Source: Blasia pusilla (Eukaryota > Marchantiophyta > Marchantiopsida > Blasiales). From it: DNA of 64,000 bases. The position numbers and the translations under genes are program-made. The DNA is taken from contig CM114273.1 of the NCBI GenBank assembly GCA_050084515.1, forward strand, positions 25,420,001-25,484,000. The letters are read 5' to 3'. The notes below the pieces were generated by a model, which saw nothing but the letters and a program-made list of their open reading frames with translations, ran no database searches and was not told the origin of the DNA. Positions 11,701 to 24,893 of the stretch are shown here, one piece after another (positions within the stretch are counted from its first letter, which is position 1; each line of letters opens with the position of its first letter).

Positions 11701-14515
11701 GTTATGCCACTACTTCTCTTACCAGGGAAGTGCATACCATATCTCCCTCTACCTTGAGCTAAGGTTCAACACTGAGCTAAACCTCGAAGCGAAGTAAAGA
11801 TGAAATGAAGGACATTTTGTGGGCTGCCAGCATGACCCTTTGCCTCTTGTGCTTTGGCAGATACTGGAAGCTATCACTCTTAGTGCATCCAGATAAGTGT
11901 CCACATCCACAGGCACATGAGGCGTTTATGGCTCTGAACAAGGCTTTCAAGGATCTACAGGAGCCCTCAAAGGTTTGAATCATAGTCTTATTCTTAAACC
12001 TGCTTCTAGTATAAAATCCTGCTTTGTAGAAACGTCATCACCCACAAGTTGGGCAGAACTTTTAGATAGGGTCTAGTAGGAAATGTTCATTTGTAAGAAT
12101 GTGGTCATGCACTAATCAATGGACAAGTAGATTAAAACTTGGAGTTAGATGTCTTAAGGAGTTTCGTCTGGGACTACATATTCGAGCCTGTGTGCAATAG
12201 AAACCTTGCAACTGTCTGATACTGAATTTGAAACTGTGTATGACACTAAGATAACTCACAGGTTTTAGATCTACCAAGTCCAATATCGTGTACCACGCTT
12301 TTTTTTAGTATTTATATTCAGGCCATTAAAAGTTAGATCATGTTGGTATTGTCGAAGTCTTCTTACTCTGTGTCACCTGATATGACAGCGGTCTGAAATT
12401 GATCGGAAAGCTGACGAGAAGCAAGCAAAGGAGGAGTATGAGGTAAGAGACACTCAACTTTTTATTCAAAACTTGGTCCTTGAAACGTCTCTTTTTTCCA
12501 CAGCTTTTCTTTATGACCTGTCATGTGATACAGCCAAGTACTGTGCAGTTCATTCATTTTGCATGTACACACTACTCTGAGCATCTACACATGACAAAAT
12601 TGTCTACATTACTCTCAGGCAGATTTAAAAGCTCGGCGTGAAGCTGCACAGTGGAGAAAACTTCGAGGTAACTGCACACTCTGCCACTATCTTTTACTGT
12701 CTACCAAGTAGTGAAGCACCACATTGAGTTAACAAGTTTTGTACACTGAGAATATCAAGCAGTGATTGATTCTCTTTTCTCCTTCTCTCTGACTGCTGAC
12801 CCAGGGCGCGGGGTCTATGGTCGCAAGGCTACGACAGGCACTACTTAATGAGTACAGTCTCTGACTGCTACTTACAAAAGTTATTGAAATGTAGCCAGGT
12901 TTACAACTCTTCAGGCTGTCAGCATGAGGAGATTCTTAATCTGAAAACTTATAATCAAATGATATAAATGAGGATAAGGAGCATTTAAATGAAAGTTCAA
13001 TACAGGAGCCCAGAGATTATCACAACCTTTCCACCTTGCTGGTCTCCTTCATGCAGACACTACCCCACTGACAGGATAATGGCAGATTAAATGCAAGTGT
13101 GACACTACATCAAACACTTATTTGGAACGTGTACATCTGATGTTACTGAAAATCGTGGAATATGAAGGTGAGGAGGCACAGCCAGGAGATGCAGAATTGT
13201 TGCAAGGAGAAGTGAAAGAACCTGCCCGAGATGAATGGATGACAGTTTTGCCCCCAGAGAGACAGGTGAAATAATAAACTTTGTCATCTCCTTTTTCATG
13301 GTCAAGCGAACACTTGTCTAGATTTGACGTCCTTTCTTTGAATTTATCTACTACCATCAAGGCCTAGGTTAGCAATCAATTGTATGTTTGCTTAATTTAA
13401 CCACCGTCCATCAAGTTGGCATTGCATGATCCAAGACATAATCAGTGGTCAAAGATCATGCAACAGTGTCCTGTTTCAGTAGCTGGGTCACCAGGTGAGG
13501 TGGATGGAGTTCATTCGTTAAAATCCAAGTCAAGAAGAATTTACTCAATTGAAGAAACATGAAATTAGTGCTGGTCCTAACTGTTTGCACCTCGATTGAC
13601 GATTCTACAGGCCGGTCGTCCAACTCAGCAATCCACATACTTTCAACGCACGGAGAAAACAGGGAGGGGAGATACCAGTGCGTGGACAGACACGCCACTA
13701 GAAAAAGCGCAGAAGGCGAAGATGCAGTTAGTACTAAAATCCTAGTCTTTTCTGTTGATGTGGAACAACAAACTCCTACTCATACTGATCCTATAAAACG
13801 TTGCCCTTTTCATGACATTTGAGGATTGTCTTCTCAGAAAATTGCCTGATAGAGACTTGGGACGATTTTGTACCTCAAGCAGTCCCAACTCGTTGGGTAA
13901 CTCGTGATTCTCACGGAATACAGAGATAAAATTCACTAGTGGAACTGACATTCTTCGGTTTCGGAATGAAAATACTTTGGTTTAGGTGTGATGCTCAACC
14001 AAGAACTACAGAGAGATCACTGCTCGTCACTAATGGGAATAGTCTTGGGTCAGTTGTGATGCTCATAAAGTACAGCAGAAATTTCTGAAGTTAAAGTCCT
14101 TCTGATGTCGAAAGGGACTCATCTTTCCCAATCCTGTATTTTTTGCAGATATCTGGAAGCTTATAAGCTAGCAGCTCTTCAAGGACCAGACCCAGATGCA
14201 TCAAGCTTTGAGAAAGAGAAGGCAGCCAAGGCAGCAGCACTAATGGATCGATATAACGAGAGAAAACGTTCACTCTCGCTTCTGGACAAGCATCAGAAAG
14301 ACAATCGAAAGGAGTCCAAGAAGAAAAACAGAGCAAGCGCTGACACAAAGGAGAAGAAAGGCAGTGAGTGGACAGAAAGTCATCCATGGAAGCCTTGGGA
14401 TCGAGAAAAAGATCTCACTGCAGGCCGCCAAGCAGTCAAACTGGACACCAAAACTGCAGGTGAAGGCTTAGGCAACAGGTTTGGCTCCAGCACTGGTGAG
14501 AGGAAATTCTTGTAG
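8779..14515 (+). CDS. J-domain protein with GPALPP motifs and DUF3752-type C-terminus
   Basis: Exons: 8779-9489, 10006-10361, 10489-10566, 10730-10832, 11107-11195, 11861-11972, 12389-12442, 12619-12667, 13168-13265, 13611-13726, 14149-14515. Every junction is GT-AG and the frame is kept, giving 710 residues. Residues 40-210 are a low-complexity basic and Ser/Arg/Glu-rich region with a poly-Ser run encoded by (TCC)n at 9305-9343, resembling nuclear RS-like proteins. GPAMPS-type (about 359-364) and IGPAPP (394-399) motifs follow. A J-domain spans about 420-485, with AYELLGV and the HPD tripeptide at 455-457, so it should be able to stimulate an Hsp70. The C-terminus ([11 protein letters not shown], then a Lys-rich tail with [12 protein letters not shown]) matches the DUF3752 type. 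A nuclear, possibly RNA-processing role is inferred from composition only. The start is the first ATG of the long first exon. The weakest splice site is the acceptor at 13167. Confidence 0.88.
12801..12861 (+). repeat. Copy 2 of the dispersed repeat, in intron 8 of the J-domain gene
   Basis: The core GGTCTATGGTCGCAAGGC and the following ACTACTTAATGAGTACAG are also found, reverse-complemented, at 19571-19659. The core of copies 2 and 3 is almost identical. It lies inside an intron and follows a CT-rich stretch. Confidence 0.85.
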
Positions 14516-16335
14516 GACAGAACATCGTCGAGCAGATTTCCTAGTCCTAAATCAACCAGAGCGAGTGGATTTAGCTCTCCAGCTCCACCATGCAACTTCA
14601 TTAGGGAGCCCAATGAATGTGGACACATTTTGGAATACAAGTGGACATTCCATTCTTCCACAGTGCTTGTGGAAAACACATCCTTTCCAAGAGCTTTATG
14701 GCAATACTTCTTCACCAATCATTTCTTTCTGTGTATTTGGATGCCACTCCATTTGGAGGTATCATTATAAATAAGAAACTTCTTTCTTTGGTCAGAGCCA
14801 CACTTTGCTTGACAATCGTTCATTGGCATTATTGGGGTCACAATTGTACGTAAGATGGAAGGGGGTGAATACAAGAAAAGGATATTGATGAATTTGGAGG
14901 GGACTCACCCAATCTATCATGAGTCTCTTGCGAGAGTAGGGCTTTTGACAAAGTTGTTATCTTGGAGAGAGTGGTGCATAAATAGACCCACATTCCAACA
15001 AAATCCAAAATTGTCCCACTTCATGGTAGGAAGATGGGCTTGCAGCATTACGATAATTTTGAACATTTCATAATAGTCCATGTTTCACATTCTTCTTAGT
15101 CTGGGATCACAGCTGTGAGAGGGACAACATTTTATGACCAGGCCTTTGTGACACATGGTCTCCAATATTGATTTCGTCTCTAGTCCAATTTTTGCCCCAA
15201 AACCTCTTCTTGATTTTCAAACATTTGTTTGAGTGGCACATGGCAGTTTCGCGTTGTGGACAATAAGGAAATCTTTAGTGGGCAGCAAGAAAATATTTTA
15301 TAAACTGATGTGAAGCATGACCGATCCTGTACACTAGTTTCAAGATATGTAGCAATCTGAAAGTGTTTTCCATTCCCAACTTGTAACTTTTTGGAACTAC
15401 TTCCATGTAATCAAGGACCTCAATGCAAACTACTCAGTCTTTGATGCATGATCATTTGGAGAAGGGAAGATCGTATTTTACAACTTCAAGCACTTCACCC
15501 CAAAACCTTGCCAAACCACTTTCCCACCAAGAGAGCATGCTCATGCACACAAGAGGGAAGTAAAGTATGTCATACAACTCCTGGGCCCAGCCGTATCGGC
15601 AAAACTGAGAGGAGAGCATTCATGGACAGAAGGAAAGCATACCACAACCAATGCAACATGTGCACAGGAACTCACCTGCATGTAGTATGCAAGGCACTAG
15701 GAATCTAGAACAGCTGCCTACAATGGTGATTGGCATCTCTATAGATATCATTTTGTCCGCCATACAACCAACAGAATGACTAAATCAATTTTCATTTCCA
15801 AATTCTTCATTCATCCAAAAAGAGATGAGCATGCCCAAATCGTAAGGCAAAAAAAGGTGCTCCAATTCCTTGTTTTCAAGCTTTGTGCCCCTACTACACC
15901 TGGGGAGAGTTACCATGGGAAATGCGATTTTGTAATTGGACATTTGATTTTGTGATTGGACCCAATAATTGAAGAATCCATCATTCTACAAAAACTATGC
16001 CTCGTACCAGATATAAACTATTTCTCTTGTTCCAAATGGAATCTGACCCACTACAAACCCGCTTCGTCGCCAATCGGAAGATCCTTGGAATCCCAGACAA
16101 ACCAGTGTGCGGCCTCCGAGACAGATGGAGAAGAAAGGAATTGACATATACGTGCATAGGACACGTGGATAGTCTAGATGGCCAGGAAAAAAAACAAACT
16201 TGTAGAGGCCGTAACCAGAGGAATATTACCGTTGAATTGAAATGACTTCAATTCAAGAATCCTACAAATGTAATAAGAGGAGTCTTAAGACAGCCTCAAG
16301 CTATTGTTCCACCTGAGCCACATAGATGTTGCAAA
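14516..16335. other. Intergenic between two convergent genes
   Basis: The region contains the 3' UTRs of the J-domain gene (+) and the membrane-protein gene (-). An open frame at 15448-15708 has a Cys/His-rich end, but I recognise no family in it. Nothing else is supported. Confidence 0.5.
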
Positions 16336-19300
16336 TCACTCCACCTTGGCCTCTTCTGCTGGCATTGCTGTTTCCACTACAGTTTCTTTAATGAACCTGT
16401 TCATCACAGAATGAGGCAGGAAATCTCAGTCCACGACAAATTAAATGGCATCACACAACGACCTTACGTCACGAGCACCAAATGTTCGAGAGGTGATCCC
16501 CGCAAACTATCTTACCCACTGTCTTATTTCTCTTCCAGGCACTCTCTGAGAAAAAGGCCTCCACAGCTTCTACATAATCTCTTCTTCTTCTTTTTCGAAA
16601 AAAACTCCAATGAACCGGACAGTAAAACAGACAGTCTTCCATGAATGCAGTGTACTTACCCATCTTCATTAGTTAAGACACAGCTACTCAACAAAAATTG
16701 GTATAATAAATATGGAATTTTAGTCTCAGCACTCATAAGAGTGTGCATACAAGCAGTTCAACCTACGGAATAATACGCACAGGAGTTGAAGAAAAGTTAT
16801 ACCCTTATGTTTAACTGGCGGATGGCACTCTGTTAGGTTTAGATGTAAGTAGACCCGCCCTGAATCCACAAACACTTGATGCATATGTTCCACCCGCACT
16901 ATCTAGTTGTTTTACAGGTTATTAGACTGCTAAGGAGGATAGTCAACATGCAAGGGCCAACTATTCAAAAATACCTTGCAAGCTTGTCCTTTGAAGACTG
17001 AAGTATGTGGAGAGCCATGGCGACTGTCAACATTAGCCCTGGCAACACAAAGAACGGAAAAATCTCAACATGTGGCATTCATGACGTACATTATTTGTCC
17101 AAACCAACACCAGTAACTCTTCCAAACTTGAGTGCCAAAAAGGTCGAGCCAAAAGCTTACCAGAACCAAACAGGACGTACAGGCCCCCTGCAACATCAAT
17201 TTCAGCACTCTCCTCCCTGCAAAAGTAAATACATCAGTTAGTCCAAGGCCAGTCAGGTGAATTCAAAGCTTGAAAAGAGAACCTAATTATGGAAAACGTG
17301 GTTTTCTAAACAATGTATGTTTAGGAGACTTTCAAGTTAGAACTAAGTAACAACAAAGTAAATCAAGTCATATGTAACCCTCATCTGGCGAACAAATTTC
17401 ATACTAAAATAGACTGTTCTGAAAGTCTTCAATATACTTCAAGATCAGCAGTGGTACAGGACATAATCTGCTGTAGTTGTGTATCTCCTAAGATGAATTG
17501 AGTATATATCTAAACATGGCAGTCATACCAAACATAGCGCACAAGAATATGCTTTGGCCAGACAGTTGTCTCCCAGAAGTTTTCCTTGATGCTGGGGTGT
17601 TCTTTCAAATCTGAGAAACATAGGAGTATAAGTATTGGTTTGCAGACTTCAATGGACGAAGACCAAACAGAAACAAATCACCAAAATACACAAGAAAGGA
17701 TCGCAGGAAACATTTCTAAAATACAAATTCAAAGAGGCACCAGTGCGGATGCACAAATGTTATTTGAAATTACATTTTTCCGGCATGCTGACAATAGAGG
17801 CTGTTGCACCCAACAAATCTGTCCCCGCGTAGCGCTGAAAGATCAAAGACCAATTTTGGCAGTGAGGTTTCTTTAGCTTGGAGATTTCTCCAATCAGATT
17901 AATCCGGCTGTAAGGATCATAAAACCTAAAGAAGTTGAAATGGGTGTAGGACTCCACATGAGCAACAAAGAGAGACTGTGAAAGCTGATCAAGGGTCTGG
18001 TCAAGGGTAAGCAGTTCTGATTTCAAATTTTACCAAATGCTCCTTACATTCTCATCGTTAATCCACAAACTATCATCAAAAGAGGTGAAGAGTCTCACCA
18101 GTGTCACATCAATCATGGGTACTTCTGCTGCTTGTCTGCCAATCACGAAGAGCCAGGGAGTCTGGTATTTCTCACTTCCAAACTGCAAGGTTCTGCAATA
18201 GACAGGAAACCGTCACAAACAACCCTCAATCCAAAAACACGTGAACTGCCAAGAAGACAAGCCCAGCACACCTCAGAGGAATAGGATAATGTATCGAGAA
18301 GTGGAACAAGCACATCCAATGGTGTGCATCCACAGCAGATAGTGAGGGTGCTATTTCTCATTTCAAATCATTCAACACTTGGAGGCTAAGCTTTGGACAA
18401 AACACAAGTCCCGTCAACAGCCAAATTTCTTATCATGCCTGATCCTCGTAAAACGCTACTGCCTATCCATAAACTAATAACCCTCCACCACTGAACACCT
18501 GGAGAGAAGTCGTAGAGTGTACTCACATTTTGTAAGGATCTGACCCTGTGTATCCTGTGGGCTTAGGAACTGGCAGTACAACCTGACAAAACCAGATAAC
18601 CAGCACTTGAGTTAGAGAAAAACTTCCCTCTCATTGTGTGTGAAATCGCCATCCATATTTGTCCCATGACTCCCCATTAAAGCTAAACAGAACTCATCGA
18701 TATTCACCTAAAGCCATAGTTCATGAAATCTTTCATGCAGGTAACAGCAAGCCCTGGTAGAGACAATCTTGGCTGACATGATTGATAGTTGCCACAACGT
18801 GAAGTACACAAATCTCAGACCTCGTTATCGACTCCAAAACGCGGGCAATGACGTCCCAATTGGTCGATCCATGGGGTTCGCATCTGCCAAATGAGTTAAG
18901 AAACTTGATTCAGATACTCGAGTGGCTGACAAAAGTTTCAACTTGAACATGACGCATACAAATTCTTCACTGTATCCAACTACCATGGCCATCTAAGAAA
19001 ATCATACTCTTTAAGTAGTGTCTATCATGCCCTTGGGACAATATGCTCTACATTTTGTTAGACAATTAGGATGGGTGCAGAAGAAGCAAGGACCTAGAAA
19101 TTGCTCTATGAGAGGATAGGTGCCATGAGTGCTTATTATACAGAGTAGCAGTGTGGAGCCTCCAGCTGTAAGCCAAGAAACTCTTTATATCACTTTCTAC
19201 CTTACCTGAGAAATGACCTCAGAAAACATAACTTACCAGTGCAGCAGCTATGGGCAGGGAACCAAGGCTGCTGGAAATGACAAATTCCTAGCAGTAGCAG

Positions 19301-19806
19301 CTTAGCAGTTTCAGCCTAAGTTGGTCCTCTGTCTGCTGCAAATATTGCACACTTGATCAGAGAGTTAACGGACTGGAAGTGTCATCACCATCATCACAGA
19401 ACGTTCAAGGATCTGATCGTGCTCCCATCCTGCACTTTTCGTGGTTCAAGGGAGCTGTCCCAGTCTTCAGCTCGAATTTGACCGATCTCAAGTTGGTTCT
19501 TACTGGACAGAAAAACCGTCAGACTCGGGGGAGGACCTTGGAAGGCTACTAGGTGTTCCCCCGGTCTCTAGAGACTGTACTCATTAAGTAGTGCCTGTCG
19601 TAGCCTTGCGACCATAGACCCCGCGCCCTGGTTGGACGGTGCTTGAGACTGGGATGGGTGAGAGAGAGAGAGAGAGAGAGACTGACATTATGGTATTGGC
19701 CCCGTCGAGACATGGGGACGAAGTCACCGGGAGCATAGCCAGAACAGAGCTCCACGCACAATCCAACTGACAGCAGCAGCTGCAAGAGCCTCATTCGACT
19801 CCCCAT
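16336..19806 (-). CDS. Small type I membrane protein, conserved plant family of unknown function
   Basis: Exons in gene order: 19806-19687, 18883-18821, 18582-18527, 18192-18099, 17834-17774, 17610-17529, 17216-17161, 17038-16975, 16396-16336. All junctions are GT-AG and the total of 657 nt gives 218 residues. Residues 1-23 form a signal peptide (LLQLLLSVGLCVELCSG). The lumenal part begins YAPGDFVPMSRR and contains LGRHCPRFGV, PVPKPTGYTGSDPYK and QTPWLFVIGR. A single transmembrane segment spans about 169-190, followed by a 28-residue tail. I recognise the sequence pattern as a conserved plant protein but do not know a function. It probably sits in the ER or Golgi membrane with its bulk in the lumen; that is inference from topology. 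Intron 1 (18884-19686) carries two repeat-derived stretches, listed separately. The start is the ATG just before the signal peptide; an in-frame Met four codons later is also possible. Confidence 0.85.
19120..19530 (-). repeat. Decayed retroelement piece in intron 1, related to 60600-60960
   Basis: Several blocks recur in the same order at about 60700-60960: CAGTGCA-CAGCT-TGGGCAG, then CATCAT, then CGTG-TCCCATCCTGC, GGTTCAAG and GTCC. The copies are clearly diverged. The second location is the 3' side of the older LINE, so this is probably a 3' fragment of the same LINE family. Confidence 0.5.
19571..19659 (-). repeat. Copy 3 of the dispersed repeat, in intron 1 of the membrane-protein gene
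   Basis: Reverse complement of the 12801-12861 core, with an extra flank reading CCCATCCCAGTCTC in the minus direction, shared with copy 4 at 57500-57590. A (GA)n run of about 10 units (19660-19680) adjoins it and ends right at the exon 1 donor site. Confidence 0.85.
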
Positions 19807-22558
19807 CGCTCCTATGCGGATCACAGCCCCGCCCACCCCAATCAATCCCAGACTACCAACTCCCACTCCCCATCCACCACCTCTCTCTCTCTCTCTCTCT
19901 GTGTATGATCCCTCCCAATTCCCCCAATTCCTCACCACTCCTCCCGCTTCACGACGCTCATCCCCACAGATCCGTCCCCCTCGTCAAACCCACACCATAT
20001 CCCAACTCAATTTCCCAACTTTCCATCGGCACAAAGCGATTTTCGGTCTCGAGCAATTGGACTTTTCGCATTTTGGGGCTCCTGATTTCTTCCTTTCTTT
20101 CTTTTTCTCTCTCTCTCTCTCGTCTTCTGTCGGAGGTCATTAGGGTTCTTGTCCGGCACTTAAGGGCATTCAGCGGAGACCAGTTCTCGATATAAGAACA
20201 ATTCGCTCATTAGGGGTTATCCGACTAAATAATTCTCCACTTTCACTTGTAGCAAATAGTTTTTTCTTTCACTTCTTGTTGTATTGCATTCCTCCTATAC
20301 CCAAATGAAAGTTTGTAATTCCCCAAGGGAAGCTTTTTTTTATGAGTGATACTTGGGAGCATGGAAAGTGTTGCAAGACGGGTATGCTCTTCCAATGGAA
20401 CTAGGGGTGTGCCCATGGGACCCTCAGTATCGTTAACAACATGCTCTTGCGATGTCGAGATTGAAAAAGTAGGTTTGCATGATTATTAGATTTATCGTTC
20501 ATGAATCAGATTTCGGAGTGGTGGAGAACCTCCTTAATCACCAATTGTATCATCCCTAATGTCCCCTAAGAAGCGATGCATGATGGGAGAAGATGAATTT
20601 CTAATATGTTCATGGTTTTGTCGTTTAGTGACAAAAGGGCTCTATTTTGTTAGTATAGATTATCAAACATGGCCTAGTGAGGCACGGATAAAAGAAAAGT
20701 GGTTTGCGTTATCATAACATGCCCATGTGATGCACATATTAAAAAATAAAGTTTGTGTGATCATAATATGCAATGTATGATATCACATCTGAAAATATTG
20801 TAAATTAAAATGATTTACGGACATTTTTCTTTGGTGGACTAATCGCATATTAACCCTCTGCTCCTAAAGTAAAAGTTTTCAACCAGTTGGAGGATTTCAC
20901 GGGATTTCCTATCTCTTTGAATATTGAAATGCTAAGCACGGGCACCTCCCTACTATGATTGTGCTTTGCACGGTTTCTTTCAATGAGTCCCATTTTCTTT
21001 TTTTTTGCATACTCAAATGGATCATCCATGTAAAAATACATCTTTTATAGACACGAGTCAAACAAAGGGTGAAGATCAGACAACTCAATCCTTCTAATAG
21101 TATGTAGATTCCAAAGATGAATTATATTGAGATAGAATATGTAAATTCTTAATACCCTGATTTGATTTTGTCAAAAAAAATTGAATATCCAAATTTTAAT
21201 AAATTTGATATTTCAACTCAGTGTAGTTCACTCAAAAATCTCCTTGTATATATGCAACATTACACATGTTCATAAATATGTCACGATCGTGATCAATTGT
21301 TTCATGCAATTTTTTACCCTTCATCTAACTCTATCTGTAAGACAATTTTTCATGTTATTATGTTAATAGGATGTTCTTGCATATTCCATTCTAAGCTTTG
21401 GAATCAGTGGTTGCAAACAATTAGTGAATTTCCCGAGGAAATACATCTACATTTTTCCTCCAAGTTCGTGAAATTTTGTAAACTTTTGTGAAGGTCATAT
21501 GGTGTTGCGCGATAGCATCTTTTGAAGCTTATATGCAATTTCTAAACATATGCATGTATAGGATGAAACGTATATGCATCTTAGAAGATGATATTCAAGG
21601 AAGGAGAAACATCAATATGTACTCAATAAATGGCGAGCTAAAGCATGGATGGTTATGATGCAACGTCCCCATACCCACAATGTTGACATTTTTAGAACCG
21701 GCTATATTTTTGGTCTGCCCATCAGAGACCTCGATTTTGAAACAATTCTTGCTAAACTTTAAGGCAATGCACATAAATTTGTAGTGTAGTCTAGTTGTCA
21801 TGTGTATTGTGGCATATGAGATGTTAGACTAATTAGATTGTCGTTACAGTAGTAGGAATTTTTTTCAAAATGTATATGAGCCCAGCTAATTGTAGCCTTA
21901 TATGATTATAGCTCAAAGTACTTAACCGAGCAAACGTTAGTAATTGCGCAATTCACGTACGCCAATTGTAGCTCATTTTTTTAAATTATATTACCAAATT
22001 CACAATGTTTTCTTAACTCAATCCATCCATGTTATTGTCATCCCGCTCACTCATTTTCAGACTTTCCAAGGGTTTGGCTTTACATGAGATAGATTTTCTT
22101 TCGGTCATAGTTTTCCACATGGCAAATGTGGGTTTTAGTGGGTACAATATTTCCATATTCAACTTCATAGTCCAGAAGGTTTGCACTACTTATGACCTTG
22201 TTGTATATGTATGCGGTGTTGTTATTTGCTGTAATTTATGTAAATCCTTTTGGTTTCTTCTAGAATATTTGAATTATTTACCCATCAAGTAAACATTTTT
22301 TACCTATCGTGCCATGGAGGTTTACATGATATTGTAAAATTGATAATGTTGTTTTGGTTCTGAACTATCTTTGCACATGACTTCTACCTTGCAGATTGTA
22401 CAAGCTGGAGAGTATTTTTTAGCATTTTCTTGTTTAAAGGATGTTATTCAACTTGTAAATCCTCTAAGCTTGCTCATCATATGTATAGTCTTGGCCATTT
22501 TTATCACTCAAAATTAACAAGAATCTCAATCAGCCTCGGGAAAATACTTTGAGACTAT
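19807..22558. other. AT-rich intergenic region
   Basis: CT-rich tracts at 19881-19902 and 20105-20125 and a TAGGGTT motif near 20142 suggest the promoter side of the minus-strand membrane-protein gene. From about 20220 the DNA becomes AT-rich and holds only short chance frames. No gene recognised. Confidence 0.5.
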
Positions 22559-22925
22559 CACTACTACAAAACTCCCCTCTGAATGACTCTAAAAAAGAAA
22601 TAATGTTACTCAAACCGAGACTATGAGAGTCCGAAATTACTTAACCAAACTATAGTAACAAAAATTACTCCTAGTTGTATAAGTTTTTATTCAAACCAAG
22701 TTTAGTCATATTTGAGTCTAGTCTTTTTTAGTCATCTTAGTCATTAAATATGACTTCTTTGTAGACATTGTTAATGACTAGCCAAGTCATAAAGAATGAC
22801 TTGGATAAGTCATTTACAAGTCATAAAGAATCATAATGACTCATATGAGTAATAAAGAATGACTGTGTGAGTCATAAAAATAACTTAGTTGAGTCATTAA
22901 GAATGACATAGACAAGTAATTTTAC
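22559..22925 (+). mobile_element. Possible end of a CACTA-type DNA transposon
   Basis: The sequence CACTACTACAAAA at 22559-22571 matches the usual CACTA terminal motif. From 22735 to 22925 an AGTCATAAAGAATGAC-like unit recurs at least six times with variations, as subterminal repeats do in this superfamily. I did not find the opposite terminus or a transposase, so this could be a fragment. Confidence 0.35.
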
Positions 22926-24640
22926 AATCCTAGCAATTCTGACATATAACTTGTAATGGTATGAAGAAACACTTCTACAAGTACCATAAACAACATGTTT
23001 GAGTCATTTGGTCAACTATAGCCAATTATTTATGTATGAAAAGGGTTCTTTATTGCTGAATGAATAGTGTACATTATATTGGCATTTACAGTCTTATTGT
23101 GTATCCATGACTAGCACTAGATATGAATGCCTCCTTCCTACCCTCTAGTGGACTTCATGATTGCCCTATGCTACATACCCTCCAATTACTACTTGCCTTA
23201 TATCCAACAAAGGGCATGAACCATACAACAAAGGGCATGGAGAAACAATTTTGTAATAACTGAAGTCCTAATGCTACAACTATCATCTGAAATTATACAT
23301 GCACATTATCATTGTACCAACCCACATGTGTTATAGCATATTATTAGTTTTTACAATCATGTCACAAGTGCTTGACACATGTAGTCTAAAACTAACAAAT
23401 GCTTCCTACATCCAAGTGTGGCCACATGTCCAAAGCTACTAATTGTATCCATTTATATAATCCACCCTCAAATGGACTATCTACATACATTAAAATAACG
23501 CCTAGTCAAAAGTTAATGATGCTTTCTATGAAAAAAAAAGACAAATTTTAAAAAGAATGCAAGTACATTTGAATTGGCCCACTCATAATTGAAACAAAAG
23601 GCCCATCCTCTACTTTTGAGAAGGCACAACAAGATGGAAGGGTCGTAGGACTACACTATCAAGAGCATCTCCAACATAAATATGTGGTGGATTCTCATGC
23701 GATATCAGTTGTCACAACGGAGGCATCGCAGATCTGACCTTTGTCTTAGTAGCCTCTAGGATCCTCTTCCTAAATGGAGGTTTTCTCACTATCGTTGGCT
23801 TCTCCAGAAGATCCAAATTATCATGCTCCATTGGTCCACCACTCTGATCCCCATCATTCCTCAATTGTCGTCATTCTCCTTTGAAAATTTTGTGGCTTCC
23901 AAATTGCATTTCCGCAATGTCGTACCTTGGCCTTTTCCTATAATTTTCGAGGTCTCATCTACGCTCTCTATAATCATAAATAAAAAAATTTAATCACCCT
24001 TTGAAAGTTTAAGATTCTTCATTCACTTAAAAATATAGTGCACAACAACACCCTCAACTCACATATCTGAAAAAGAAAAAAAGATCGTCTGTAATGACAA
24101 TAGCATTAACCTCCTTTCTTACTCCTTTTCAACGTGGACCAGTTGGTGCAATGTGTGCAACTGTTTCTAGTCCACTTACTATATGGGTACCGTTGGCAAT
24201 GGGTGGATTGATTGGATTCAAGGGCACAATAGTGACTAGCTTGGGAGAGGGTGCGCTCACTAGATTTAAAGATTGTCCAATGATTGGGTGAAGAGAGGGT
24301 ACACTCAATGGCAAAGTCGATGGTACAAGAATAGGAGTAGGGGATGATTCACGAACTCCATGAGGAAATAATACAACTCTTGGATTTGGAGATCTCTCTT
24401 GAAACCAAGGACTCTCAATATTATATCCGGTCAAACTCTATTAGTAACTAGGTCTATTATACAAACAAGTGGTTTGTCACATCTGAGTAGCCGATAGGCT
24501 GAGATCTATCGTGGATAGGGCATAGGAGCCAACGGACTATCTTGAGTGTAACTTTGTCCCACGGTGTCGGATAAGGTTGAGGATAGGTTCATTGTGTCAG
24601 GAACGTCGTTTCTGAAAACTTTCATGTTGAGGTCTTCCAC
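22926..24640. other. AT-rich intergenic, no gene recognised
   Basis: Only short frames. The longest, 24129-24434 on the minus strand, is Pro/Ser-rich and unlike any family I know. It could be the DNA-binding partner ORF of a PIF/Harbinger element, since a transposase relic lies 2 kb away, but nothing in its sequence proves that. Confidence 0.4.
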
Positions 24641-24644
24641 ATCC

Positions 24645-24700
24645 GGGTGACTTGTTGACCAGGTCACCCGCCCCTGGTAACCTGTGCGCGTAGGTTACCA
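24645..24700. repeat. Two adjacent stem-loops
   Basis: The first pairs GGGTGAC (24645-24651) with GTCACCC (24663-24669). The second pairs TGGTAACCT (24675-24683) with AGGTTACCA (24692-24700). They sit just upstream of the inverted-repeat block at 24811. Confidence 0.6.
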
Positions 24701-24810
24701 AGGGGATAGCTATTTTAGGGGAAGAGCATTTTCGCTCTTCCCAACCCTACATAAGAGAGGAAGATGACTTTCCTAAGCCCTCTTTCTCATGTTGGGCCGT
24801 TGGAGCACCT

Positions 24811-24893
24811 CTCTTGTATGTGTGTGAGATAGGACTAGGGTGCTAGCATCCGGATTCCTTGATATCGCAGGGTGGACGAGGCTCGATATGCCG
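24811..24893 (+). repeat. Inverted partner of 26958-27033
   Basis: The block containing GGACTAGGGTGCTAGCATCC and GGGTGGACGAGGCTCGATAT recurs reverse-complemented at 26958-27033 at roughly 80% identity by eye. The two copies bracket about 2 kb. Confidence 0.65.

Noticed and set aside
15448-15708. PiggyBac-like C-terminal zinc region
   Set aside because: The Cys/His spacing is only loosely similar and no transposase core was found upstream in any frame.
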